Assembly: GCF_022179805.1 (NCBI RefSeq)
Contig: NZ_BPUO01000005.1
Span: forward strand, 124,001-188,000
Source: Cupriavidus pauculus
GTDB lineage: Bacteria > Pseudomonadota > Gammaproteobacteria > Burkholderiales > Burkholderiaceae
Length of the DNA stretch: 64,000 bases
Direction: 5' to 3'
Part shown: piece after piece, positions 34,367 to 51,257 of the stretch
Layout of the letters: the number at the start of each line of letters is the position of its first letter
How positions within the stretch are numbered: the first letter of the stretch is position 1
Position numbers and translations under genes: made by a program
Notes under the pieces: generated by a model
Seen by the model: the letters and a program-made list of their open reading frames with translations, nothing else
What the model was told of the DNA's origin: nothing
Databases searched by the model: none

Positions 34367-35989
34367 TCACGCGGCGCTGACCGTCGCGACGGCATCGACG
34401 GGCGACAGCGCCGGTGTGTCCGAGACCACCGGCACCGCCACCGGACGGCGGCCAGTGCGCGCCGGCCGCGTGGCGGGCGCCACTTCCACAGGTTCCACCG
34501 TCGTCACTGGCATGTCCGCCAGCACCGGGGCCAAGGCACCGTACATCGCCAGGTACTGGCGTGCGGGGCCGTCCCAGCCGAAGTCGGTCTGCATGCCGGT
34601 GCGTTGCAGGCTGCGCCAGTGGCGCTGCTGGCCATACCATCCTAGTGCACGCGCCATGGCGCCGCACATGGCCTGGACGGAATCGCCGTCGAACACCACG
34701 CCGTTGGCGCGCGCCGCCGGGCTCGGGCCGTCGCCAACGTCGCGCACGGTGTCGGCCAGGCCGCCCACGCGCGACACGATGGGCACGGTGCCATAGCGCA
34801 TCGCATAGACCGGCGTCAGCCCGAATGGCTCGAAGCGGCTGCCGTGCAGCAGGATGTCGGCCCCCGCATGCAGCAGGTGGGCATCTTCCTCGCGATAGCC
34901 AATGGCCACGCCCACGCGCTGCGGCGCGCGGCGGGCCAGATCGATGTAGGCGGCCTCCAGCCTGGGGTCGCCGCAGCCCAGCACCACGAATTGCGCATCG
35001 GCGTGTGTTTCAAGCGCCAGTGCGATGGCGCCGAGTGCCACGTCCGCCATCTTCTGGTGGGTCAGCCGGCTGCCCATGGCAATCAGCGGGCGGTCGGCGT
35101 CGACGGGCAGGCCATGGCGTGCCTGCAGCGCCGCCTTGCACGCGCGCTTGCCGGCCAGGCTGCGCGCGTCGTAGCGCTGCGGCAGCAGCCGGTCGGTGCG
35201 CGGCGACCACGCCTCGGTATCCACGCCATTGGGGATGGCGCCGAGCATGGCCGCGCGATGCGCCAGCAAGCCGTCCAGCCCATGGCCAAACCTGGGCGTC
35301 AGGATTTCGCGCGCATAGGTATGGCTGACCGTGGTGACGCGATCGGCATACCGGATGCCGGCTTTCAGGAAATTGAGCTTGCCCCAGAATTCGATGCCAT
35401 CTGGGGTAAGGCAGTTGGCGGGCAGGCCCAGCGGGCCGGCGGCTTCCATCGGGAACACGCCCTGGAAGGCCAGATTGTGGATGGTGCAGACCGTGGGGAT
35501 GCGCAGGCCGCGCGCATGCATCAGCAGTGGCGTCAGCCCCGCATGCCAGTCGTGCGCATGCACGAGGCTGGGCACCGGCAGCGGTGTTTCGCCGGCCGCA
35601 ATCGCTGTCGCGGCATGCGCCAGCGCGGCAAAGCGCTGCGCGTTGTCGCAGAAGTCGCGGCCGATGGCGTCAACATAGAGCGAGCCAGGCCGGTCGTAGA
35701 GCGACGGGCAGTCGAGGAATACCACGCGTACGCCACTATCGGGCATCGTGCCTTGCAGCAGGCGGGCGGGGCTATGCCCCGGGGGCAATGCCATGCGCAG
35801 GTGGATGGCACCGAGGCTGCGCACGTCGCGTGCCGCCGCCACCGCTCGTGGGTAGCCGGGCATCAGGATCGTGACATCGGCACCGCGTTGCCGCAGCGCC
35901 TGTGCAAGTCCACCCACCACATCGGCCAGCCCGCCGGTCTTGGCCAGGGGCTGGGCTTCCGCCGCCACAAACAATGTGTTCGCGTTCAA
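34367..35989 (-). CDS. glgA: Glycogen synthase (GT5)
   Basis: 540 residues from a TTG start at 35989 (LNANTLFVAAEAQPLAKTGGLADV), with GGAG six bases upstream. Sequence before this point lacks coding character. KTGGLADVVGGL near residue 17 is the ADP-glucose contact of bacterial GlgA. Later blocks include VHAHDWHAGLTPLL, TVCTIHNLAFQGVFP, the GT-B switch region IAMGSRLTHQKMAD and the nucleotide-binding RFEPFGLTPVYAMRYGTVPIV. The C terminus carries about 45 extra Pro/Val-rich residues. It extends alpha-1,4-glucan from ADP-glucose. No glgC is in the window, so the donor must be made elsewhere. A role in maltose 1-phosphate synthesis, as for some actinobacterial GlgA-like enzymes, is possible but not indicated. 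Confidence 0.9.
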   Translation of the reverse strand: MNANTLFVAAEAQPLAKTGGLADVVGGLAQALRQRGADVTILMPGYPRAVAAARDVRSLGAIHLRMALPPGHSPARLLQGTMPDSGVRVVFLDCPSLYDRPGSLYVDAIGRDFCDNAQRFAALAHAATAIAAGETPLPVPSLVHAHDWHAGLTPLLMHARGLRIPTVCTIHNLAFQGVFPMEAAGPLGLPANCLTPDGIEFWGKLNFLKAGIRYADRVTTVSHTYAREILTPRFGHGLDGLLAHRAAMLGAIPNGVDTEAWSPRTDRLLPQRYDARSLAGKRACKAALQARHGLPVDADRPLIAMGSRLTHQKMADVALGAIALALETHADAQFVVLGCGDPRLEAAYIDLARRAPQRVGVAIGYREEDAHLLHAGADILLHGSRFEPFGLTPVYAMRYGTVPIVSRVGGLADTVRDVGDGPSPAARANGVVFDGDSVQAMCGAMARALGWYGQQRHWRSLQRTGMQTDFGWDGPARQYLAMYGALAPVLADMPVTTVEPVEVAPATRPARTGRRPVAVPVVSDTPALSPVDAVATVSAA

Positions 35990-36049
35990 GGGAGACTCCG
36001 CTTGGTTTTGCTCTTGGTTGCTGTTCGACTGGTCTTGGTCTGCATGACT

Positions 36050-36072
36050 GCGGCATCCCTCGGGGATGCCGC
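36050..36072 (-). promoter_or_regulatory. Stem-loop in the glgP-glgA intercistronic leader
   Basis: A perfect 10-bp stem GCGGCATCCC (36050-36059) and GGGATGCCGC (36063-36072) has a 3-base loop and lies 61 bases before the glgA TTG. No T run follows, so it is more likely an mRNA-stability or partial-attenuation element. The leader after it is A-rich in the transcript, with four ACCAAG-like repeats. The rest of the 291-bp gap shows nothing I recognise. Confidence 0.55.
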
Positions 36073-36280
36073 GACGGTACGGCAATGCGAACTCTGTGCC
36101 AGCCTGGCGTCCAGGCGGAAATCGTTGTGATGTCGAAGGCGGCCGCGTGAGCCGCGCATGGCGCTGGCAATGGCGGTGTATAAGCTGCCGGCGCCGTTGT
36201 AGAAACTGCCGCGCGCACCAGGCAGCTCCCGGAAACTGCAAACGCTTGTTCCAAAGAGCGCCCGGCTGCAGCCCGTTGCA

Positions 36281-38917
<2,637 letters not shown>

Positions 38918-39108
38918 CACTTCACTCCTGAAGGCGTCAATTGAGTGGATGCTGCGAATGGCAATACAAAGGGACGACGGATCTGCAGAACTGCTATCAG
39001 GCTATAAATAAATGCGTGGCATTGCCGGAAGCATCGAATGCCAACGCTGGTATGAAACCTGCGACAGGGAAGGTCTTCCCATCCCTGCGACACACTGCGA
39101 GACGCGCC

Positions 39109-39273
39109 ATGGCTACCCATATCCCGCATGACCCGGTGCGCCGGCCGGACCGTCGGCCCGACCAGAGCCCTGATCACAACAAGGAAAAAGGGGATCAGCC
39201 CGCCCGCAACCTGCCGGACAAGCACCCGCCGCCGCCCTCGGGCCGGTACGCGGCGTCGCGTGAACACTGCTAG
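39109..39273 (+). CDS. Possible small Pro/Asp/Arg-rich protein
   Basis: 54 residues, beginning ATHIPHDPVRRPDRRPDQSP and containing DHNKEKGDQPARNLPDK. It is hydrophilic and probably disordered, without recognised domain. The start ATG at 39109 sits after GAGACGCGCC, a weak ribosome site. Coding status is uncertain. It lies in the 395-bp gap between the divergent glgP and hybrid-kinase genes, in which I see no other gene or strong promoter match. Confidence 0.35.
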   Translation: MATHIPHDPVRRPDRRPDQSPDHNKEKGDQPARNLPDKHPPPPSGRYAASREHC

Positions 39274-39312
39274 CGCTTTCGGCACGACCTTGTAGTTTTT
39301 GCAAACGCTGAC

Positions 39313-41220
39313 ATGCGATCTCAGACAGCCGGGCATGACCTGCTCGCGCGGGCGCTGCTGGACGCGGTGGACGACACCGCGATCTTCGCGCTCGCCTCCG
39401 ACGGGAATGTGACGATGTGGACCGATGCCGCCCAGCGCGTCCTGCTCTATACCGAGGAGGAGGTCGCCGGCTGGCATCTGTCGCGTTTTCACCCCGACAG
39501 CCCCGACGGCGCCATCGCGCGGCGCGATGCCGAGCGCCTGCTGGCGACGGCGCGCGCCCAGGGCCGCGCCGAGGAAAAGGGTTGGCGCAAGCGCCGCGAC
39601 GGCAGCGTGTTCTACGCCAGCGCCGTGGTGACCACGGTGCCCGGCGATGCCGGCTTCGCGGTGGTGCTGCGGGACATCACGATCCAGCTCGCGGCCGAGG
39701 AGCATGCCGATCAGGTGGCGCAGCGCTGGCAACAGCTTCTGGACCTGGTCGACGACTGCGCCATCTGCGAACTCACCGCCGAGGGCCAGATCCGCGGCTG
39801 GAATCGCGGGGCGCAGGCGCTGTTCGGCTACACGGCGCAGGAAGCGGTGGGGCAGCCGGTGTCCTTGCTCGTGCCCCAGCCTGACCCCGCCACGCAGCCG
39901 GGCGGCCACGACGGTGCGGACGACGTGCTGGAGGCCGTGCGCGCCAGCGGCGCGTGGTCCGGCGAGCAGCGGCTGCAGCGGCAGGACGGCTCGCTGGTGC
40001 GGTGCCACGTGCGGCAGGAACTGCTGCGCGATGGCGGCGAAAGCGTGTCGGGCGTGCTGTGGACCGCGCGGGATATCACGGACGTCGCGCGGCTGGCCGA
40101 CCTGGAGAACGCCGGGCGCCGCGTGAATGCATTCCTGGCCATCCTGGCGCACGAACTGCGCAATCCGCTGGCCCCAATCCGCAACGCCGTGGACGTGATC
40201 CGGCTCACGCCCATCAACGATCCGCGCATCCAGCATTGTGCCGAGATCATCGGCCGGCAGTTGCAACTGCTGACGCGGCTGGTGGCCGACCTGATGGACG
40301 TGGGCCGTGTCACGGCCGGCAAGCTCAAGGTGCAGCCTGTGCCGATCCTCTACAACGAGGTGGTGAGCACGGCGATCGAGGCAATACGTCCCGCGCTGGA
40401 CAATGCGGCGCAGACGTTCGCGGTCACGCTGCCGGACGAGCCGGTGTTCGTCAACGGCGACGCGGCACGGCTGGAACAGGTGCTGTCGAACCTGCTCAGC
40501 AACGCCACCAAGTACACGCCGCGCGGCGGCACGGTGACGGTGCGCGTGCGCGCCGAGGGCGGCAATATCACCACCGCGATCTGCGATACCGGGCGCGGCA
40601 TCGCGCCGGAGGCGCTGGACCGCATCTTCAACCTGTTCGCGCAGGAAGGCGACGAGACCGCGCGCTCGGGGCTCGGCATCGGGCTGGCGCTGGCGCGGGC
40701 CGTGATCGAGGCGCACGGCGGTGCCATCCAGGCCATCAGCGCGGGCGAAGGCCACGGCAGCACGTTCTCGATCACGCTGCCCGAAGTGCAGATGGACGGC
40801 GCCAGCGTGCCGCGTCCCGGCGCGGCCCAGAGCGTAGGCCAGCGCATCCTGATCGTCGACGACAGTGCGGACTCCGCTGACAGCATGGCCGAACTGCTGA
40901 CCGTGCTGGGCCATCAGGCGCGGCCGGTCTACACGGGGCTGCTGGCCGTGGAGGCGGTGCGCAGCTTCGCGCCCGACGTGGTGCTGCTTGACCTGGAAAT
41001 GCCCGACATGAGCGGCTACGAGGTACTGCATGCGCTGCGCGAGGCGAGCCATGGCAATGCGGCCGGCACCGGCAATAGCATGCGCATCTTTGCGCTGACC
41101 GGCCGCAGTTCGCCCGAGGACCGCCGGCGCACCGAGGCGGCCGGCTTCGATGCCCACCTTGTGAAGCCGTTGACCGTCGAGGCGCTGTGCAAGGCGCTGG
41201 CGGACGTGGCGCAGGACTGA
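39313..41220 (+). CDS. Hybrid sensor histidine kinase: PAS-PAS-HisKA-HATPase-REC
   Basis: 635 residues, no membrane segment. Two PAS domains (about 10-125, with DGNVTMWTDAAQRVLLYTEEE, and 135-250, with IRGWNRGAQALFGYTAQEA) precede the dimerisation domain with phospho-acceptor His280 in AILAHELRNPLAPI. The HATPase keeps SNLLSNATKYTPRGG, DTGRGIAPEALDRIF and GLGIGLALARAVIEAHGG. A C-terminal receiver has Asp560 in VVLLDLEMPDMSG. It is probably a cytoplasmic redox or ligand sensor. It stands on the plus strand between two minus-strand glucan operons, four bases from the malQ stop, with no output regulator beside it. It may feed a separate regulator through its receiver. Confidence 0.93.
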   Translation: MRSQTAGHDLLARALLDAVDDTAIFALASDGNVTMWTDAAQRVLLYTEEEVAGWHLSRFHPDSPDGAIARRDAERLLATARAQGRAEEKGWRKRRDGSVFYASAVVTTVPGDAGFAVVLRDITIQLAAEEHADQVAQRWQQLLDLVDDCAICELTAEGQIRGWNRGAQALFGYTAQEAVGQPVSLLVPQPDPATQPGGHDGADDVLEAVRASGAWSGEQRLQRQDGSLVRCHVRQELLRDGGESVSGVLWTARDITDVARLADLENAGRRVNAFLAILAHELRNPLAPIRNAVDVIRLTPINDPRIQHCAEIIGRQLQLLTRLVADLMDVGRVTAGKLKVQPVPILYNEVVSTAIEAIRPALDNAAQTFAVTLPDEPVFVNGDAARLEQVLSNLLSNATKYTPRGGTVTVRVRAEGGNITTAICDTGRGIAPEALDRIFNLFAQEGDETARSGLGIGLALARAVIEAHGGAIQAISAGEGHGSTFSITLPEVQMDGASVPRPGAAQSVGQRILIVDDSADSADSMAELLTVLGHQARPVYTGLLAVEAVRSFAPDVVLLDLEMPDMSGYEVLHALREASHGNAAGTGNSMRIFALTGRSSPEDRRRTEAAGFDAHLVKPLTVEALCKALADVAQD

Positions 41221-41224
41221 CGCG

Positions 41225-43407
41225 CTACGCACCGTCGTCTCCTTCACTCGTCGCCGCCACGCGCCGCGCCACCTCGGGACGGTCGAACACGTCGCGTACG
41301 TCGGCATCGAGCCGCCGTTGCCAGTTCGGGTGCCCGGATACCGTGCCGGGCAGGTTGGGCTGTTCGCGTAGCGCGAGCAGGTCTTCCACCGGCACCAGCC
41401 GCAACGGCGTGGCGGCGCGATGCAGCCACCGCAGCACGGTCTCGACCGGAGCGTCGTCCACGGGCGGCTCGGCGCCGTGCGCCACGCCGCCGTCGCACAT
41501 GGCCTGCCACAGCGCGCCGCGTTCGACGCCGCGCATCGCCATCAGCCCCGCTTCGGTTTCGTCTGGCCCGAGCTGGCCCAGCCGGGCACGCCAGGCGATG
41601 TCGTTGCCCGACCACCAGCCGGCAATGGTCGGCAAGTCATGCGTGGTGGTGGTGGCCACGGCCAGCGGTGGCCACTGCTCGGGGGGCAGGAACGGCGCGC
41701 TGACCGGTTCGGCGGCGGTGGGCGCGTCGCCGGCCACGGGCGGTTCCTCATCGGCGGCACCAGACTCCGACTCGGGCTCGCGCACGAACCAGAGCACGTC
41801 GATGCCCAGCACGCCGCGCGCCTCCAGCGCCGCGTCCAGGGTTTCCGGCACGGTGCCAAGGTTTTCGCCGATGATGATCGCGCGGTGCCGCCACGATTCG
41901 ATGGCCACCAGCCGCAGCAGGTCGTCGAGCGGATAGGCCAGATAGGCCCCGGCGCTGGCCGGCGCGCCTTCCGGCACCAGCCACATGCGGGCCAGGCCCA
42001 GTACGTGGTCGATGCGCAGGCCGCCGGCATGGGCCAGGTTGGCGCGCAGCATCTCGATAAACGCGGCATAGCCGTTGCGGCGCAGCCCGCGCGGCGAGAA
42101 CACGGCTACGCCCCAGTCCTGCCCCAGCGGGTTGTAGAGGTCCGGCGGCGCCCCGGCGTGAAAGCCGTTCAGGATCTCGGCCTGGCGCGTCCACGCATGG
42201 CTGCCGCCGGGATCGGTGCCTACGGCCAGGTCGGCGATCACGCCAATCGCCATGCCCGCCGCACGGGCCCGGCGCTGCGCGTCGTCCAGCCCATCGGCGG
42301 CCAGCCATTGCAGGAACGCGTGATAGCCGACGGCGTCCGGGTCGGTGATGGCCTTGGCCGTGACTGCGGCGGCGCCCAGACTGCGCAGCGCGGCGGGCCA
42401 TCGGCGCCAGTCGGCCGCGTCCTCGTGATTGCCGGACGCGATCCGCTCCGCCTGGATGGCCTCGAAGGTCGCGTGGGCCAGCAGCGCCGTGCCGCCACGC
42501 GCGCGGAACGCCGCGAACGCCTGCTTTTGCGCGGCGGGCAGCAGTGTGTCGTGGTGTTGCCATAACCAGTGCAGCAAATTGAGGCGCAGCGCGGCAATGA
42601 CTGGCCAGTCGATCTCGGTGCGGCATTCGGCTTCGGCCAGTGCGCCGCCGATGCCCAGCGCCGTCACGCCCTGGTCCACGGCCGCCTGGCCGAATACGTG
42701 CGCCGGGTCCGCGTAGAGCGGATTGAAGAAGATGCGGCTCGACGGCGAGTAGGGGCTGTAGCGCTGCGGCAGCGCCGAGAAACCGGCATGCAGCGGGTTG
42801 ATCGCGATGGCGTCGGCCCCGGCCCGTGCGGCCGCTTCGGCGCCGAGCGCCAGCGTGGTGAGGTCGCCCAGGCCAACGTCGGCGCCCCGGCGCAGGCCAT
42901 ACAGTTGCGCCGACAGCCCCCACGGCTTACGTGCCAGCACCGTGCGTGGCGACGCGGCGAGCGCATCGGCCACGCCGAAGCAGCGCGGCGGTGCCACGGC
43001 CACGGTGGTCTGCAGATCGCCGAACGTCAGGTGGTGGTAGCCCCATTGCGCGATTGGCGCAAGTTCCATGGTGCCGGGGCCGGAACGGTGCGCGATGCCA
43101 TCGACGATGGTGCCGTCTTCCATTTCCAGCCGATAGGGACGCTGCGCCGCCGTGTCGTCCGCTGGCATGCTGACGGGCTTGCCCTGGTCGGCCGTGATCA
43201 GCGGCGGCAACGCGTGCGCGGCATCGTCGGCGGCCAGGCTGGCACGCGACGCCTCGCACTCGCCCACCGTGCCACAGGGCAGGTCCAGTGCGGTCAGCAC
43301 CGTGTGCAGCGCGTCGCCCGACAGCGTCTGCGGCTGGTTCCAGGCGTCGCGCCAGCTCACCTGCAGCCCGGCGCGTTCGGCCAGCAGCCGGAGCGGGTCG
43401 TTCGTGC

Positions 43408-43411
<4 letters not shown>
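41225..43411 (-). CDS. malQ: 4-alpha-glucanotransferase (amylomaltase)
   Basis: 728 residues from the ATG at 43411, which overlaps the glgX stop (ATGA). GH77 blocks: nucleophile Asp in GGLRIDHVLGLARMWLVPEG, acid/base Glu in AIIIGENLGTVPETLD and the third Asp in TTTTHDLPTIAGWW. The N-terminal 150 residues form the beta-domain extension common in proteobacterial MalQ. It disproportionates maltodextrins, releasing glucose and longer chains. Here it would handle short chains from GlgX debranching and TreS/TreZ traffic. Final gene of the glgE-treS-glgB-glgX-malQ operon, ending four bases from the convergent hybrid kinase. Confidence 0.94.
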
Positions 43412-45555
<2,144 letters not shown>

Positions 45556-45601
45556 GCGTGAGGCTCCTCTTTATTTTTCGATGTGTGTGGCGGCGCGCCA
45601 G

Positions 45602-47861
<2,260 letters not shown>

Positions 47862-47875
<14 letters not shown>

Positions 47876-50800
47876 CGTCGTCTCCCAGGAGTTTGCGCAC
47901 CAGGCGCGCCAGCCCGCTCGCCGGCAGGTCGATCCACGCCACGCGGTTGGCCGCTTCGTAGCCCACCTCGTAGGCGGCGCGCTCCAGCAGGAACAGGTCG
48001 AGCAGCGGCTGCAACTGTTCGCGTGTGACCCACGCGTGCGGCGCCGACGCCATCGACTGCTGGTAGCAGTTCAGGAATGCGTCGCCAGCCGTGGTGCGAA
48101 AGCGGTCCAGCAACGCGGCGCGGCGTTCGGCCTGCGCCGGCGGCAACGCCGCGTGCGTGCGTTCCTGGCGGTCGGTGCCCACCGTGGCGGCGGCATAGTC
48201 GATGGAACGCAGCAGGCCGGCCACGTCGCGCAGCGGCGAGGTCTTGCGGCGCCGGAACGCCAGCGGCTGGCGCGGCTCGCCCTCGAAGTCCACCAGGTAG
48301 GTGTCGTTCTGGGCAATCAGCACCTGGCCCAGGTGGAAGTCGCCATGGATGCGCGTCTGCAGGCTGCCCGGCGCGGCGGTAGCCAGCCGTGCAACCAGAT
48401 GCGGCAGCTTGCTGCGTGCGGCCAGCAGTGTGTCGATGTCCTGAGCGAGGCCACCGGTGGCGTTGGTGCGGCGCGCGGCCAGCAGGTCGAGCGCTTCCTC
48501 CAGCGATTTCAGCGCTTCGTCTGCCCATTCGGTGGCCTGCGCCTCGGCGGCCACGACCGGGGCAAAGGCGTCCTCGTCGGTGGCGCGCGCCAGCACCGCG
48601 TGCAGTTCTGCCAGCCGCCGGCCCAGTGTGCCGACCATGGTCGCGTAACCGGCCATGGCCTCGGCGAATTCATCCTCGCTCTCGGTGGCGGGCAGCGCGT
48701 CGTCGATGGATCGGCCCAGGTAGTCGAGCGTCCAGTCCCAGCCATCGCCCTGGTTGAGGATGTAGCCCTGCAGCAGCATCAGCGTATGCGGCGTTCCGTC
48801 GGCGCCGGTGCGCACCACCTCGCCCAGCAGCGCGGCGGAATGCGTGTAGCCGTGGCTGGTCAGATAGCGCGTCATCTCGGCCTCGGGATGCACGCCGCCG
48901 GCCACGCGCCGCACGAGCTTGAGCACGCCCGTATTGCCATAGGCGAGTGAGCTGTTCGACTGCTCGGCCGACATCCACTGTACGGGTTCTTCCTCCAGCC
49001 GCGCATCGGCCAGGCCCGGTTCGGCCAGGTAGCGGATGGTGCCGTGCGTGGTCTCGGCGCTGACACCATCGCGCAGCGACTGCACCACGGCCCGGGCATA
49101 GGACTCGACCACGAAGCCGTCGGTGGCCACGCCCACGCGCGGGCCGCGCCGGATGCGCGCCATCGACAGGCCCGTCATCAGTTGCGACATGCCGTCGGGG
49201 CTTTCGCGGTCCCACAGCAGTGCCACCGGCAGCTGGTAGCACTCGGTGCGGCCGGGCAGCGTTACTTCCACTTCGCAATGCCAGACTTCCTCGCTGTTGC
49301 CCACGCGGGCCACCGGCCACGCGTAGGCCACCGAGGCGCGTTCGATGCGCTCGCCCTTCGAGGCAAACCAGCGGCGCCGCGCCAGGTAGTTGGGCAGCAC
49401 CTCGGTCGTCAGCGTGCGGCGCGCCGATTCGGTCAGTTCGGAGCGGCCCCCGACGTTCTGCAATACCAGCGTGACCTGATCCACCATCTGTTCCGGAGCG
49501 TTGATGTGCCACGAGGGCGGTTGCGCGTCCTCGCTGAGCACAAACCAGTAGAAGCCGTAGGGCGGCAGCGTCAGCAGGTAGGTAAGCTGGCCGATGGCCG
49601 GGAAGGGCGTGGCGCCGAGCATTTCCACGGGCACGCGGCCATTGAATTGCGACAGGTCCAGTTCCACGGCCTGCGGCGCGCGCGACAGGTTGGCCACGCA
49701 CAGGATGTGCTCGCCATCGTATTCGCGCAGGTACGCCAGGATCTTGCGGTTGCCCGGAAACAGGAAGCGCAGCGTGCCGCGGCCAAACGCGCGGTGCTGG
49801 CGGCGCAGCGCCAGCATGCGGCGCATCCAGTTGAGCTGCGAATGCGGATCGCGCGTCTGCGCTTCGACGTTGACCGCCTCGTAGCCGTACAGCGGCCCCT
49901 GCAGCGGCGGTAGCACCAGCCGCTCGGGGTCCGCGTGCGAGAAGCCGCCGTTGCGGTCGGGCGACCACTGCATCGGCGTACGCACGCCGTCGCGGTCGCC
50001 CAGGTGGATGTTGTCGCCCATGCCGATCTCGTCGCCGTAATAGATCACGGGCGTGCCGGGCATCGAGAACAGCAGGCTGTTCATCAGCTCGATGCGGCGG
50101 CGGTCGCGTTCCATCAACGGTGCCAGCCGGCGGCGGATGCCCAGGTTGATGCGCGCGCGGCGGTCTGACGCGTAGACCTCCCACAGGTAGTCGCGCTCGC
50201 TGCTGGTCACCATTTCCAGCGTCAGTTCGTCGTGGTTGCGCAGGAAGATCGCCCACTGGCAGTTGGGCGGCACTTCCGGCGTCTGCCGCATGATGTCGGT
50301 AATCGGAAAGCGGTCTTCGCGCGCGATGGCCATGTACATGCGCGGCATCAGCGGGAAGTGGAACGACATATGGCATTCGTCGCCCTCGATGCCGCCGTCG
50401 GGGCTGGCCGCGCCGGTGGTGTCGGCCGTGCCGCCGCCGCTGGCACCGCCAAAGTACTGCTGGGCATCCTCTGGCCACATATTGGCCTCGGCCAGCAGCA
50501 TGCGGCCCGGATAGCGCTCGTCCAGATGACGGCGGATCTTGCGGATCACCTCGTGGGTCTCGGGCAGGTTCTCATTGCTGGTGCCTTCGCGTTCCACCAA
50601 GTATGGCACGGCGTCCAGGCGCAGCCCGTCGATGCCGATGTCCAGCCAGAAGCGCATGACAGACAGCACTTCGTTGAGCACCTGCGGGTTGTCGAAGTTC
50701 AGGTCCGGCTGGTGCGAATAGAAGCGGTGCCAGAAATAGGCGCCGGCCTCGGCGTCCCAGCTCCAGTTCGACTTCTCGGTGTCGCAGAAGATGATGCGCG

Positions 50801-51257
50801 TGCCCGCGTACTTCTGGTCGTTGTCGGACCACACGTAGTAGTTGCGCGCGGCCGAGCCCGGCTTGGCGCGGCGGGCGCGCTGGAACCACGGGTGCTGGTC
50901 TGACGTGTGGTTGATGACCAGTTCGGTGATCACGCGCAGGCCGCGGGCATGCGCGGCCGACACGAAGCGCTTGGCCTCGGCCAGCGTGCCGTAGTCGGGG
51001 TGCACGTTGCGGTAGTCGGCAATGTCGTACCCGTCGTCGCGGCGCGGCGACGGGTAGAACGGCAGCAGCCAGATCGTGTCGACGCCCAGGTTCACCAGGT
51101 AGTCGAGCTTGGCGTGCAGGCCGGCAAAGTCGCCCACACCGTCGCCGTTGGCGTCGAAGAACGACTTGATGTGAAGCTGATAGATGACCGCGTCCTTGTA
51201 CCAGAGCGGGTCCGCGTTGAGCAGGGCGAGGTTGGTGCGTTCGGAGAGGGGCTTCAT
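47862..51257 (-). CDS. treS: Trehalose synthase (maltose isomerase) fused to maltokinase
   Basis: 1131 residues from the ATG at 51257. Residues 1 to about 550 are a GH13 Tre[21 protein letters not shown], nucleophile in [16 protein letters not shown], acid in [13 protein letters not shown] and [13 protein letters not shown]. From about 575 to the end is a maltokinase with an aminoglycoside-kinase-like fold, carrying [12 protein letters not shown] near 972 and [10 protein letters not shown] for metal/ATP. The fusion turns trehalose into maltose and then, with ATP, into maltose 1-phosphate, the GlgE donor. It overlaps glgE by four bases (ATGA) and glgB by 14. The single reading frame continues upstream of 51257, but that part is the shadow of glgE. 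Confidence 0.95.

Noticed and set aside
38941..39108. N-terminal extension of the small plus-strand frame before 39109
   Set aside because: AT-richer, non-coding-looking sequence, with no ribosome site at its first start codon.
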